Shown in pieces: positions 42,604-51,793 of a stretch of 64,000 nucleotides of DNA (position 1 is the first letter of the stretch; each line of letters starts with the position of its first letter). The stretch comes from an uncultured Candidatus Melainabacteria bacterium (GTDB lineage Bacteria > Cyanobacteriota > Vampirovibrionia > Gastranaerophilales > Gastranaerophilaceae). The notes beneath the pieces are model-generated. The model was not told where the DNA came from. It saw only the letters and a program-made list of their open reading frames with translations, and did not search any database. The position numbers and the translations under genes were made by a program. The DNA lies in NCBI GenBank assembly GCA_934700335.1, contig CAKUXM010000001.1, positions 203,769-267,768 of the forward strand, in the 5' to 3' direction.

Positions 42604-43902
42604 ATGAACGATAAATATATTTATTTTGTAGATGTTACAAACAGAGATGGTGTTCAAACATCACGATTAGGTTTGGCTAAATTACAAAAAACAATTATAA
42701 ATTTAATGTTGAACGAGTTGGGAATTACTCAATCAGAGTTTGGTTTTCCTACAACCAAACACGAACTAAATTATTTGAATGGTAATTTAGACCTTGTTGA
42801 TATGGGAGTTATTAATAAAACAAAACTTTCTGGTTGGATGAGAGGAATTGTGAAAGACGTTGAAGAATCTTTTACAAATTGTCCTAGACTTAAATATGTA
42901 AACCTTTCTGTATCGACTTCAGACCAAATGATACAAGGTAAATACAAAGGCAAAAAGACTAGAGAAGATATCATTCAATCAACAAACGAAGCCGTTAAAA
43001 GAGCAAAAGAACTTGGCGCAATTTCTGTCGGAGTAAACGCTGAAGATGCATCAAGAAGTGATATTGATTACTTGATAAAATGGGGGTTAAATGCCAAAGA
43101 AAACGGAGCAAATAGACTTAGATATTGCGATACACTAGGTTATGACGACCCACAAACGGCTTATGATAGAATTTCTAAAATCGCAAAAGCAACTCAAATG
43201 GATATTGAACTACATTTCCATAATGATTTAGGTATGGCAGTAGGTAATTCTGTAATGGGTGCAAAAGCAGCAATTGATAATGGAGTTAATGCTTATATCA
43301 ATACGGCTATTAACGGTATGGGAGAAAGAGCAGGCAATGCTGATTTAATTTCTTGTTTGCTTGCAATCCTTAAATCGAGTGGTTTTAAAGGCAAATACCA
43401 AATTGATAAACAAATTGATTTATCAAAATCTTGGCAATTAGCAAAATATACAGCTTATGCGTTTGGATTGCCAATTCCAATGAATCAACCAGCAGTTGGA
43501 AGTAATGCTTTTGCTCACGAATCAGGCATTCACGCAGACGGAGCTTTAAAAGATAGAAGAAATTACGAACTTTATGATTACGAAGAACTTGGACGTGGCG
43601 AGCCTGAAATAGTTGAAACAGGCAGAATGATTACGACAGGTGAATATGGAGGAATTAAAGGTTTCAGAAACGTATATGACAATATGGAATTAGAGTTTGA
43701 AAGCGAGGAAGATGCAAGAAACATTCTAGAATTAGCACGTTACGCAAATGTTCATACGCAACAACCTTTGACTAATGACGAATTAAAATTTATATATTAT
43801 TACCCAGAAATTGCGTATAAAATTATGACTGTAACTCCATATTACGAACCAAAACATGCACCAAAAAATAGAAAAAAACATAATATGTTTGCAAAAGTAT
43901 AG
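42604..43902 (+). CDS. Citrate (Re)-synthase / homocitrate synthase family enzyme
   Basis: The 432-residue enzyme belongs to the DRE-TIM metallolyases. It condenses acetyl-CoA with a 2-oxo acid. Metal ligands: DVTNRDG at the start (Arg and Asp of the usual TLRDG kept), ELHFHNDLG (His-x-His), and NGMGERAGN. It precedes a split aconitase and an isocitrate-type dehydrogenase, the same order as the Re-citrate synthase locus of clostridia. I favour citrate from oxaloacetate (Re-citrate synthase) for glutamate synthesis; homocitrate synthase cannot be excluded by eye. Confidence 0.85.
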   Translation: MNDKYIYFVDVTNRDGVQTSRLGLAKLQKTIINLMLNELGITQSEFGFPTTKHELNYLNGNLDLVDMGVINKTKLSGWMRGIVKDVEESFTNCPRLKYVNLSVSTSDQMIQGKYKGKKTREDIIQSTNEAVKRAKELGAISVGVNAEDASRSDIDYLIKWGLNAKENGANRLRYCDTLGYDDPQTAYDRISKIAKATQMDIELHFHNDLGMAVGNSVMGAKAAIDNGVNAYINTAINGMGERAGNADLISCLLAILKSSGFKGKYQIDKQIDLSKSWQLAKYTAYAFGLPIPMNQPAVGSNAFAHESGIHADGALKDRRNYELYDYEELGRGEPEIVETGRMITTGEYGGIKGFRNVYDNMELEFESEEDARNILELARYANVHTQQPLTNDELKFIYYYPEIAYKIMTVTPYYEPKHAPKNRKKHNMFAKV

Positions 43903-43914
43903 AGGATATAAATT

Positions 43915-45168
43915 ATGGGACAAACAATAGCAGAAAAAATTATATCAAAACACGTAGGACACGAGGTTAAAGTCGGAGAACTTGTAATTGCAAAAGTTGA
44001 TGTTGCAGCAGTTCAAGACGGAACGGGTCCATTGATGTGTAACGAATTCAAAAAATTAGGTAAAGACAAATTAGCAAACCCTGAACGCTCAATATTATTT
44101 ATTGACCACGCTGCACCAAGCCCAAGAAAAGAACTTTCAAATACTCACACGGTATTGAGAGAATTTGCAAAACAATATGGAGCAATTCTTTCAGAAGTGG
44201 GAGAAGGGGTCTGTCATCAAAGACTTGTTGAAACATATGTAAACCCTATGGAAATACTTGTAGGTGCTGATTCACACACTTGCACATCAGGCGCATTAGG
44301 CGCATTTGCAACTGGAATGGGCTCAACTGATATTGCAGTAGCTATGGCTCTTGGTAAAACTTGGTTAAAAGTTCCTGCAACCTTCAAAGTTGAAGTTAAT
44401 GGAGAATTTCCAAAAGGGGTCTATGCAAAAGATTTAATTTTGCATTTGATTGGCACAATCGGCGCTGACGGAGCAACTTACAAGGCTTTAGAATTTTCTG
44501 GCTCAACTATCGATAATATGGATATGGCAGATAGATTTACTATCGCAAATATGGCAGTTGAAGCAGGCGCTAAGGCTGGATTATTTCCAACAGACGAAAA
44601 AACAAAAGCATTTTTAGAAGAAAGAGGCAGAGGAGATAAGTTTGTAGAAGTTAAACCTGACGAAGATGCAGTTTATGAAAGAGTTATTAAAATTGATGCT
44701 TCTCAACTTAAACCAACTGTTTCTTGTCCTCATACAGTTGATAACACAAAAACCGTTGACGAATTAAAAGATGTGAAAGTTAATCAAGTATTCATAGGAA
44801 CTTGTACAAACGGTAGAATTGAAGACTTGAGAGTTGCAGCAGAAATTTTGAAAGGTAAAAAAGTTAATCCTGACGTAAGATTACTTGTTGCACCTGCATC
44901 AAGAGATGTATTCAAACAAGCTCTAAAAGAAGGTTTAATCGAAATCTTTGTAGACAGCGGTGCTGCAATTGTTACAAGCGGTTGCGGGCCATGTGTCGGT
45001 GTTCATGCCGGAATTTTAGGAGATGGAGAAGTTTGTCTTGCGACACAAAACAGAAATTTTCAAGGCAGAATGGGCAATACAAAAGGATTTATCTATTTAG
45101 CAAGTCCAGCGGTTGCTGCATACAGTGCAATTAAAGGTTATATAGCAGATGTAAGAGAGGTGTTATAA
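43915..45168 (+). CDS. Aconitase-family large subunit (LeuC/HacA-like)
   Basis: The 417-residue subunit carries the [4Fe-4S] cluster of a two-subunit aconitase/isopropylmalate isomerase. Cluster cysteines are in IGTCTNGRIEDL and SGCGPCVGVH, and GADSHTCTSGALGAFATGMGSTD is the typical early motif. Given its neighbours it probably converts citrate to isocitrate. Its stop overlaps the small-subunit start. Confidence 0.9.
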   Translation: MGQTIAEKIISKHVGHEVKVGELVIAKVDVAAVQDGTGPLMCNEFKKLGKDKLANPERSILFIDHAAPSPRKELSNTHTVLREFAKQYGAILSEVGEGVCHQRLVETYVNPMEILVGADSHTCTSGALGAFATGMGSTDIAVAMALGKTWLKVPATFKVEVNGEFPKGVYAKDLILHLIGTIGADGATYKALEFSGSTIDNMDMADRFTIANMAVEAGAKAGLFPTDEKTKAFLEERGRGDKFVEVKPDEDAVYERVIKIDASQLKPTVSCPHTVDNTKTVDELKDVKVNQVFIGTCTNGRIEDLRVAAEILKGKKVNPDVRLLVAPASRDVFKQALKEGLIEIFVDSGAAIVTSGCGPCVGVHAGILGDGEVCLATQNRNFQGRMGNTKGFIYLASPAVAAYSAIKGYIADVREVL

Positions 45169-45656
45169 TGGGAAAAGTTTTTAAATTTGGCGATAATATT
45201 TCAACAGACCACATAGCTCCAGGAAGATTATTTCACTTGCGTTCTGATTTAAAAGAATTTTCGAAACACGTGCTTGAAGATGCAGACCCAGAATTTGCAT
45301 CAAAAATGAAAGAGGGCGACTTCGTTGTTGCAGGTAACAACTTTGGTCTGGGCTCATCAAGAGAACACGCACCTCAAATCATTAAAATTGCCGGCGTTAG
45401 AGCAGTTTTAGCAAAAAGCTTTGCAAGAATTTTCTACAGAAATTCTATCAACATCGGTTTACTTTTAATTGAATGCGACACTGATAAAATCAATGCAGGG
45501 GACGAATTAGACCTTGATTTGCAAAACGGTGTAGTTAAAGATTTAACACAAAATATTGAAATTAAATTTCAACCACTTCCAGACGTTATGATTAAACTTT
45601 TAAATGAAGGTGGGTTGATTGAACACATCAAAAAACATGGAGATTTAGAACTATAA
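45168..45656 (+). CDS. Aconitase-family small subunit (LeuD/HacB-like)
   Basis: The 162-residue swivel domain partners the preceding large subunit. Motifs: FGDNISTDHIAPGR near the start, AGNNFGLGSSREHAP and VLAKSFARIFYRNSINIGL. The loop following ISTDHI that sets specificity in this family reads APGRL. Overlaps genes on both sides by one base, so the pathway enzymes are co-translated. Confidence 0.92.
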   Translation: MGKVFKFGDNISTDHIAPGRLFHLRSDLKEFSKHVLEDADPEFASKMKEGDFVVAGNNFGLGSSREHAPQIIKIAGVRAVLAKSFARIFYRNSINIGLLLIECDTDKINAGDELDLDLQNGVVKDLTQNIEIKFQPLPDVMIKLLNEGGLIEHIKKHGDLEL

Positions 45657-46651
45657 TGAAAAAAGTAACTCTTATAAACGGTGATGGAATAGGACCAGAA
45701 ATAACTGATGCAGTAGTAAAAATCATTGAAGCATCAGGGTTAAAAATTGATTGGGAATTACAAACGGCAGGTGCTGATGTGATTGAACAAGAGGGAACTC
45801 CGTTACCTGAAAGAGTTATAGAGTCAATAAAAAGAAACAAAGTTGCATTAAAAGCACCCGTTACAACTCCTATTGGAAAAGGTTTCAGAAGCGTAAACGT
45901 ACAACTTCGTAAAGCACTTGATTTGTATTCAAACCTTCGTCCTTGCAAAAACATTGATGGTATTAAAACTCGTTTTGATAATGTTGATTTGGTTATCGTA
46001 AGAGAAAACACAGAAGATTTGTACGCAGGGATTGAAAGACAAGTTGACGAAGACCACGCAGAAAGCATTAAAACAATTTCAAGAGAAGCCTCATTGCGTA
46101 TTGCAAAATTTGCATTTGATTACGCAGTAAAATACGGCAGAAAAAAGGTTACGGCGGTAACAAAAGCAAATATTTGCAAATTAACAGACGGACTATTTTT
46201 AACTTGTTGTAAAGAAGTAAAAGAACAATATCCAAATATTGAATATGATGAAATTCTTGTTGATAATGCTTGTATGCAACTTGTTCAAAAACCAGAGCAA
46301 TTTGACGTAATGGTATTACCAAATCTATATGGAGATATTGTTTCAGACCTTTGCGCAGGTTTAATCGGCGGATTAGGAGTAGCTCAAGGCGCAAATATCG
46401 GCAAAGATTATGCTGTATTTGAACCAGTTCATGGTTCAGCACCTGATATAAAAGGTCAGAATAAGGCAAATCCGACTGCCCTCTTACTTTCTGCAATCGA
46501 AATGCTTAAATACATAAACGAATTTGAATATGCAGAAAAAATTGATAATGCACTACGAAAAACTCTTAAAGAAGGTAAATTTCTAACTGCTGATTTAGGA
46601 GGAATAGCTTCAACTACTGAATTTAGAGATGAAATAATTAAAAATTTATAA
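45656..46651 (+). CDS. Isocitrate dehydrogenase (NAD type)
   Basis: The 331-residue enzyme belongs to the isocitrate/isopropylmalate dehydrogenases. The substrate-binding helix reads FRSVNVQLRK, with the Ser and Asn that in E. coli isocitrate dehydrogenase (SLNVALR) hold the isocitrate carboxylate; isopropylmalate enzymes differ there. Further blocks: IVRENTEDLYAG, TKANICKLTDGLF, NLYGDIVSDLCAGL and PVHGSAPDIKGQNKANPTA. It resembles the short NAD-dependent type. Product: 2-oxoglutarate. Last gene of the operon, followed by a terminator. Confidence 0.9.
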   Translation: MKKVTLINGDGIGPEITDAVVKIIEASGLKIDWELQTAGADVIEQEGTPLPERVIESIKRNKVALKAPVTTPIGKGFRSVNVQLRKALDLYSNLRPCKNIDGIKTRFDNVDLVIVRENTEDLYAGIERQVDEDHAESIKTISREASLRIAKFAFDYAVKYGRKKVTAVTKANICKLTDGLFLTCCKEVKEQYPNIEYDEILVDNACMQLVQKPEQFDVMVLPNLYGDIVSDLCAGLIGGLGVAQGANIGKDYAVFEPVHGSAPDIKGQNKANPTALLLSAIEMLKYINEFEYAEKIDNALRKTLKEGKFLTADLGGIASTTEFRDEIIKNL

Positions 46652-46665
46652 CCACGATAGAAGAG

Positions 46666-46728
46666 GTTGGAGTAAAAACTCCAACAAAAAAGAAGGCGAT
46701 TTTGATTTCATCAAAATCGCCTTCTTTC
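46666..46728 (+). terminator. Two stacked hairpins ending the citrate operon
   Basis: GTTGGAGT/ACTCCAAC (46666-46685) is followed by an 18-bp perfect stem AAAGAAGGCGATTTTGAT (46689-46727). The second has the GGCGA/TCGCC core and sits between convergent genes, so it may also stop gatA. Confidence 0.8.
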
Positions 46729-46744
46729 AATACTTTTAAGCAAA

Positions 46745-48208
46745 TTATAATTTTGCAATTTGTTTATAGAAATCATGACATTGTTCAAATTTATAAGCAA
46801 AGTTGAATAATCTTTGTTCAGTCATTTGAGGTGTCATAATTTGTAAACCGATAGGCATATTAGATGAATCAAAACCAGCTGGAACACTCACACCTGGAAT
46901 ACCTGCAAGATTTGCACTAATTGTTGCAATATCAGTTAAGTACATTGATAAAGGATCTTCTGTTTTTGAACCAATGTCAAATGCAGTATTTGGACAAGTT
47001 GGAGAGATTAAGATGTCAACTTTTTCAAAAGCTTTATCAAAATCTTCTTTAACTAATCTTCTTAATTGTTGAGCTTTTTTATAGTAAGCATCATAGTAAC
47101 CAGAAGATAAAGCGTAGGTACCTAACATAATTCTACGTTTAACTTCATCGCCAAATCCTTCAGCTCTTGATTTGTTATACATTTCAATTAATGTTTCGGC
47201 ATTATCAGTTCTATGTCCATATCTAACACCATCAAATCTCGCTAAATTTGAACTACATTCAGCTGTAGCTAAGATGTAGTAAATACCGATTGAATATTTT
47301 AAGTATGGAAGTGAAATTTCAACAATTTCGCAACCCATAGATTTGTAATCTTCAATAGCAGTTTCAATAGCTTTTTTAACATCAGCATCAACACCTTCTG
47401 CCAACAATTCTTTAATAACACCGACTTTTTTACCTTTAATATCCTCATTCAAGTGTTTAGAATATTGTTCAACAGGCGCATCAATTGATGTTGAATCCTT
47501 TACATCATGACCTGAAATAACTTCTAACAATGTAGCTGCATCTTCAACAGTTCTTGCAAAAGGTCCGATTTGGTCTAAAGACGATGCAAATGCAATCAAG
47601 CCATATCTTGAAACACGACCATAAGTAGGTTTCATACCTACCAAACCACAGAAACTTGCAGGAAGACGAATACTTCCGCCTGTATCAGAACCTAAAGATA
47701 AAGATGATTCTAATGCTGCAACTGAAGCTGCTGAACCTCCTGATGAACCACCTGGAACTTTATTCAAATTCCAAGGGTTGTAAACGTTATTGAATGCTGA
47801 ATTTTCATTTGATGAACCCATTGCAAATTCGTCTAAATTAGCTTTACCAACGATTGGAATTAAGTTATTTAATAATTTTTCTGTAACTGTTGCATTATAT
47901 GGTGAAACAAAATTTTCTAATATTTTACTTGAAGCTGTTGTTTTTGTACCGATATAATTCATATTATCTTTCAAAGTTAAAGGAACACCTGCTAAAAGTG
48001 GTAATTCTTCGCCTTTAGCAACTTTTTCGTCAACTTGTTTTGCAACTTCCATTGCCTTATCTTTGCATAGAGAGTTGTAAGCTCTAACTTTATCTTCAAC
48101 TTCATCTATTCTATCAAAAGTAGCGTTTAACAATTCAACTGCAGAAATTTCTTTATTCGCAATCATTTTTGATTGTTCAACGGCACTTTTCTTTAAAAGT
48201 TCATTCAT
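46745..48208 (-). CDS. gatA: Glutamyl-tRNA(Gln) amidotransferase subunit A
   Basis: The 487-residue amidase subunit of GatCAB makes Gln-tRNA(Gln) from misacylated Glu-tRNA. The Ser-cisSer-Lys triad is visible: Lys in LTLKDNMN, GGSSGGSAASVAA, and the nucleophile Ser in GSDTGGSIRLPASFCG. gatB and gatC are not adjacent. The tRNA-Gln at 18395 would be its substrate. AAGGAG ribosome site. Confidence 0.97.
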   Translation of the reverse strand: MNELLKKSAVEQSKMIANKEISAVELLNATFDRIDEVEDKVRAYNSLCKDKAMEVAKQVDEKVAKGEELPLLAGVPLTLKDNMNYIGTKTTASSKILENFVSPYNATVTEKLLNNLIPIVGKANLDEFAMGSSNENSAFNNVYNPWNLNKVPGGSSGGSAASVAALESSLSLGSDTGGSIRLPASFCGLVGMKPTYGRVSRYGLIAFASSLDQIGPFARTVEDAATLLEVISGHDVKDSTSIDAPVEQYSKHLNEDIKGKKVGVIKELLAEGVDADVKKAIETAIEDYKSMGCEIVEISLPYLKYSIGIYYILATAECSSNLARFDGVRYGHRTDNAETLIEMYNKSRAEGFGDEVKRRIMLGTYALSSGYYDAYYKKAQQLRRLVKEDFDKAFEKVDILISPTCPNTAFDIGSKTEDPLSMYLTDIATISANLAGIPGVSVPAGFDSSNMPIGLQIMTPQMTEQRLFNFAYKFEQCHDFYKQIAKL

Positions 48209-48333
48209 ACTTTTCTCCTTAACTATTATTTAAGTTAATTATAAATAAAAAACATCAAAATAACAAATGTAAAGGTTTTTTAACAACTTTTGAATTTTTA
48301 GCAATTTAAAATATTTAAAAGCTTTAAAACTAT

Positions 48334-49866
48334 ATGATTAGTGTGCAAAATACAGCTTTTTCGCCAGTTCAAAATTTAAAAATTAATTACAATCGCAAAG
48401 CTATGATTGGGTTTTGCGCTAATCCTATTGATAAATTTATTAAAAGCTCTCCTTCTACTCAAGAGTCTTTAAAAGAAATTTCTCAAATTAAAAAAGATGG
48501 GAAATCTCGTTTTGAAAAAGCAGATTTAAACACTTTTTCTAAAATGACTCCTGAAAAATTAAATAATGTTAAATATTTCGCAGACACAAATCAATCCGCT
48601 TTTAACATTAAATGGCTTATTGAAAAAAACGATGTTAATTTTGAAAAATTAAGTAAACTTATTCAAAAAGAAGAAAAAGATAACAAAAATGTCTCAATTT
48701 CTTTAAACAAAGACTTTGCTGATATGTCATCTTACATATTTAAATCAAAAAATGAAAATTACGAAAAATTTCAAATTTTAGATAAAAATTTAAACCCAAA
48801 AACTGAAGAAATAACAAGAGAAAAAGAAGGTTTTAAATACACAGAAGTTAAGGATTTTAAAAACAATACTATTTTAAAAGCAAAATCTGACAAAAAAGGT
48901 GTTTTAATTAATTCTACTAAAATTTTCTATGATAAAAATGGTAAACTTTTAAAAACTGAAATTACCAAACAGTCTGATATTGAAGGAATTTATGATATAA
49001 AAGTTAAAAATGCAAATGGTAAAGAAGAAATCATAAGTTCAGGAAAAGTGGATAAAAAAGGCCTTTCAACAATTACTAAAAATTTAACTTCTCCTGACGG
49101 TGTAAAAACAGAATATAATTGCTTTTTTGATAAAAATGGTAACAAAGAATTTACGTATAAAATTTTTGATAAAAAAGGTAAAACTATTTTAAACAATAAA
49201 GAGACTTTTAACGTCATTTCCGATAGTAAAAGTATTTCTACAAAAAACGGTGAAAAATATGAAATAATTTATAATACTGATAATATTTCAATTAAAAATA
49301 AAAATAAAACCGTGGAAATGTCTTTATATGGATTTGCAAGTGGAGATATCTCGCCTTTAAAAAGAGTTTCTGGAAATGAATTAGTTCAAATGCAAAATAA
49401 TGTAACAAAATATGGCGGAGGTCAAGGTTCTTTTGCTGCGTACGATGTCTTTACAAAGGCTGTAAATACTAGCGACAACAAACTTTCAACACTTCTTCAC
49501 GAATTAGGACACGCCAAAGATTACAGAAATAAGGATATGGAAATATCTAGTGATTCAAATTTTGTAAAAACATTTGAAAAAGAAAAAGATAATTTTGTAA
49601 ATAATTCATCAAATTTTGAAAGAAGTTTAATAGAATATTTTATTAGGCCAAAAGGACATCACGCGGGTGAAAACGGCGGAAAAGTCGAAATGGTTGCAGA
49701 AACTAATGCTTTATTAAATGCACCCGCAGATGATAATGCAACAGCAATGAGAAAACAACTTTTGCAACAATATTTCCCTGAAACGATTGCTTTATTAAGT
49801 AATAAATTAGATAAATATACTAATTCACCATTACAAGCATCTTCAAGCGGATTTTTTGGACATTAA
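48334..49866 (+). CDS. Tagged zinc metalloprotease-like protein
   Basis: The 510-residue protein begins MISVQNTAFSPVQN and has a short IGFCANP motif near residue 25, like other tagged proteins here, and no signal peptide. Residues 175-330 are repeat-like, with YDKNGKLLKTE and FDKNGNKEFTY units. The C-terminal third has HELGH (His389, Glu390, His393) and a later EMVAETNA glutamate near residue 448, the zincin pattern. The N-terminal two thirds are Lys/Asn-rich. No ribosome site is seen. It ends one base before the ricT stop on the other strand. A secreted effector protease is possible. Confidence 0.7.
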   Translation: MISVQNTAFSPVQNLKINYNRKAMIGFCANPIDKFIKSSPSTQESLKEISQIKKDGKSRFEKADLNTFSKMTPEKLNNVKYFADTNQSAFNIKWLIEKNDVNFEKLSKLIQKEEKDNKNVSISLNKDFADMSSYIFKSKNENYEKFQILDKNLNPKTEEITREKEGFKYTEVKDFKNNTILKAKSDKKGVLINSTKIFYDKNGKLLKTEITKQSDIEGIYDIKVKNANGKEEIISSGKVDKKGLSTITKNLTSPDGVKTEYNCFFDKNGNKEFTYKIFDKKGKTILNNKETFNVISDSKSISTKNGEKYEIIYNTDNISIKNKNKTVEMSLYGFASGDISPLKRVSGNELVQMQNNVTKYGGGQGSFAAYDVFTKAVNTSDNKLSTLLHELGHAKDYRNKDMEISSDSNFVKTFEKEKDNFVNNSSNFERSLIEYFIRPKGHHAGENGGKVEMVAETNALLNAPADDNATAMRKQLLQQYFPETIALLSNKLDKYTNSPLQASSSGFFGH

Positions 49867-50793
49867 TTAAATATTTCCAGTTGAACTATTTTTATCATCT
49901 TCAAGAGAAGAAATATCTATATTGTCATCTTCTTCTTGATAGTTATTAATATTTGGAACGTCTATATCAACATTGATATCAGCATCAATCATTTCAATAT
50001 CATCTTTGTTATAATCTTTGATTTTACCATCTTCAAGCTTAACTTGGATAGAATTATTCAAGAAATGAAGAGCACAAACTTTACCAAGACCGTCTGGAGT
50101 CATAACACCAGAACCAATAGGAGGCATATCTTTAGCTGCTTCAATATAGTTTGAATATTCATAAGAAAGACAACATAAAAGTCTTCCACAAGTACCCGAA
50201 ATTTTACCAGGGGCAATTGGCATACCTTGATCTTTAGCCAATTTTACATTTGTTGCCGTGAATTTTCTCATACAAGAGCTACAACAGAACTCTTTACCAC
50301 AAATACCGCAACCATCTAAAAGCGCAGTTTCATCACGGACACCAATGTGTCTTAAATCAATTCTGATACGCTTAAATGTTTGCGTTAAATCCTTCAACAA
50401 GTTTCTAAAATCAACTCTTTCTGGAGCTGTATAATAAAATGTTATTTTTTTTCTATCGAAAGTTAATCTACATTGAACTAAATTCATATTTAATTTATGC
50501 GTTTTAATTAAATTTTGACATTTAAAATATCCCTGTAATTCTTCTTCTTTAATTTGAACTAGAATTTCATTATCCTTTTCAGTCAAAACTCTTATAACTG
50601 TAAAAGGTTCAGGTTTAAGTTTGCTCTTATCCCAAAGAGCCACAATTTCGTCATTTAAGCAAATAGCTTTTAAAGCTTCTTCACCTTTTTCTGTTCTACA
50701 TAACAACATATCACCACATTTAACATTAACGTTATCTGGAATATTTAATGGATAATATGAATTTTTTAAATATCTTACTGCAAATTTTGTCAT
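49867..50793 (-). CDS. RicT/PSP1 domain protein
   Basis: The 308-residue protein has a PSP1 C-terminal domain with a cysteine-rich heart (DGCGICGKEFCCSSC, GTCGRLLCC), characteristic of RicT/YaaT, which in Bacillus binds iron-sulfur clusters with RicA and RicF and affects RNA processing. The last 60 residues are acidic. It overlaps gpsA by four bases and starts nothing downstream; the metalloprotease gene converges on it with no spacer. Confidence 0.88.
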   Translation of the reverse strand: MTKFAVRYLKNSYYPLNIPDNVNVKCGDMLLCRTEKGEEALKAICLNDEIVALWDKSKLKPEPFTVIRVLTEKDNEILVQIKEEELQGYFKCQNLIKTHKLNMNLVQCRLTFDRKKITFYYTAPERVDFRNLLKDLTQTFKRIRIDLRHIGVRDETALLDGCGICGKEFCCSSCMRKFTATNVKLAKDQGMPIAPGKISGTCGRLLCCLSYEYSNYIEAAKDMPPIGSGVMTPDGLGKVCALHFLNNSIQVKLEDGKIKDYNKDDIEMIDADINVDIDVPNINNYQEEDDNIDISSLEDDKNSSTGNI

Positions 50794-51791
50794 AGGTATT
50801 TTTCTTCTTCTTTTAATTTTCTATTCATTAATTTCATAAATACTTCTTTAGCAGGAGTATCTGTGTAAACAGCTTGATAAATAGCATTTGAAACAGGCAC
50901 TTCTACTTCAAACTTTTTAGCTAATTCGCAAAGGGCTTTAGAGGTTTGAACACCTTCTGCAACAGAGCCTAAATCTTTTAAAATATCATCAATTTTTTTA
51001 CCTTGAGCAATCATAGCACCCACAGTATGATTTCTTGATAAAGGACTAGAGCAAGTCGCAATTAAATCGCCCATGCCAGAAAGTCCATATAAAGTTGAAG
51101 GATTAGCACCAAGTTTAGTACTTATTCTGATAATTTCAGCCATACCACGAGTAAGCAATGCACCCATAGTATTGTCGCCTAATTTTAATTCTGCCGCAAA
51201 ACCAGCTGCAATTGCGATAACATTTTTCAAACTACCACCAAGTTCAACACCGATTACGTCTGAATTTGTATAAAGTCTAAATCTATCTTTTACTGATAAT
51301 TTTTCTTGAATAAATTTAGCAACTTCCATATCTTCAGATGCTACGCAAGCCGCTGTAGGACAACCCATTAAAACTTCTTTTGCCAAAGTTGGACCAGAAA
51401 GAATTACTAATTTTTGTTCTGGTAAAACGTCTTTGATAACTTCGCTCATTCTCATTAATGATGGTAATTCAATACCTTTTGAGGCATTAACAAGAACTTG
51501 ATTTTTATCAATACCTGCAGATTTTAATTGTTCACAAACAGGTCTAACACCGCTTGTTGCAATTACCGAAAGAATTACATCTGCATCTTTAATTGCTAAT
51601 TTCATATCCGATGTAATTTCAACCTTGTCTTGAAGTTGAACTTCAAGAGGTTTAGTTGATTTTTTATGAAGTTTTAACTCTTCTGATAAATCTTGTTCTC
51701 TTGACCAAACTGTAACTTCATCAAAGTTATCTGTTAATAACCATGCAAGAGTTAACCCCCAACACCCTGCACCTAATACTGTTAATTTCAT
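50790..51791 (-). CDS. gpsA: Glycerol-3-phosphate dehydrogenase
   Basis: The 333-residue NAD(P)-dependent enzyme reduces dihydroxyacetone phosphate to sn-glycerol-3-phosphate for phospholipid synthesis. The Rossmann motif GAGCWGLTLAWLL opens it; ASKGIE, the catalytic Lys in GGSLKNVIAIAAG, and GLSGMGDLIATCSSPLSRN are typical. It lies two bases from murQ in a minus-strand operon. Confidence 0.96.
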   Translation of the reverse strand: MKLTVLGAGCWGLTLAWLLTDNFDEVTVWSREQDLSEELKLHKKSTKPLEVQLQDKVEITSDMKLAIKDADVILSVIATSGVRPVCEQLKSAGIDKNQVLVNASKGIELPSLMRMSEVIKDVLPEQKLVILSGPTLAKEVLMGCPTAACVASEDMEVAKFIQEKLSVKDRFRLYTNSDVIGVELGGSLKNVIAIAAGFAAELKLGDNTMGALLTRGMAEIIRISTKLGANPSTLYGLSGMGDLIATCSSPLSRNHTVGAMIAQGKKIDDILKDLGSVAEGVQTSKALCELAKKFEVEVPVSNAIYQAVYTDTPAKEVFMKLMNRKLKEEEKYL

Positions 51792-51793
51792 TC

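Noticed and set aside
45656..46651. 3-Isopropylmalate dehydrogenase (leuB)
   Set aside because: The substrate helix has the Ser and Asn of isocitrate enzymes, and no leuA or other leucine gene is evident.
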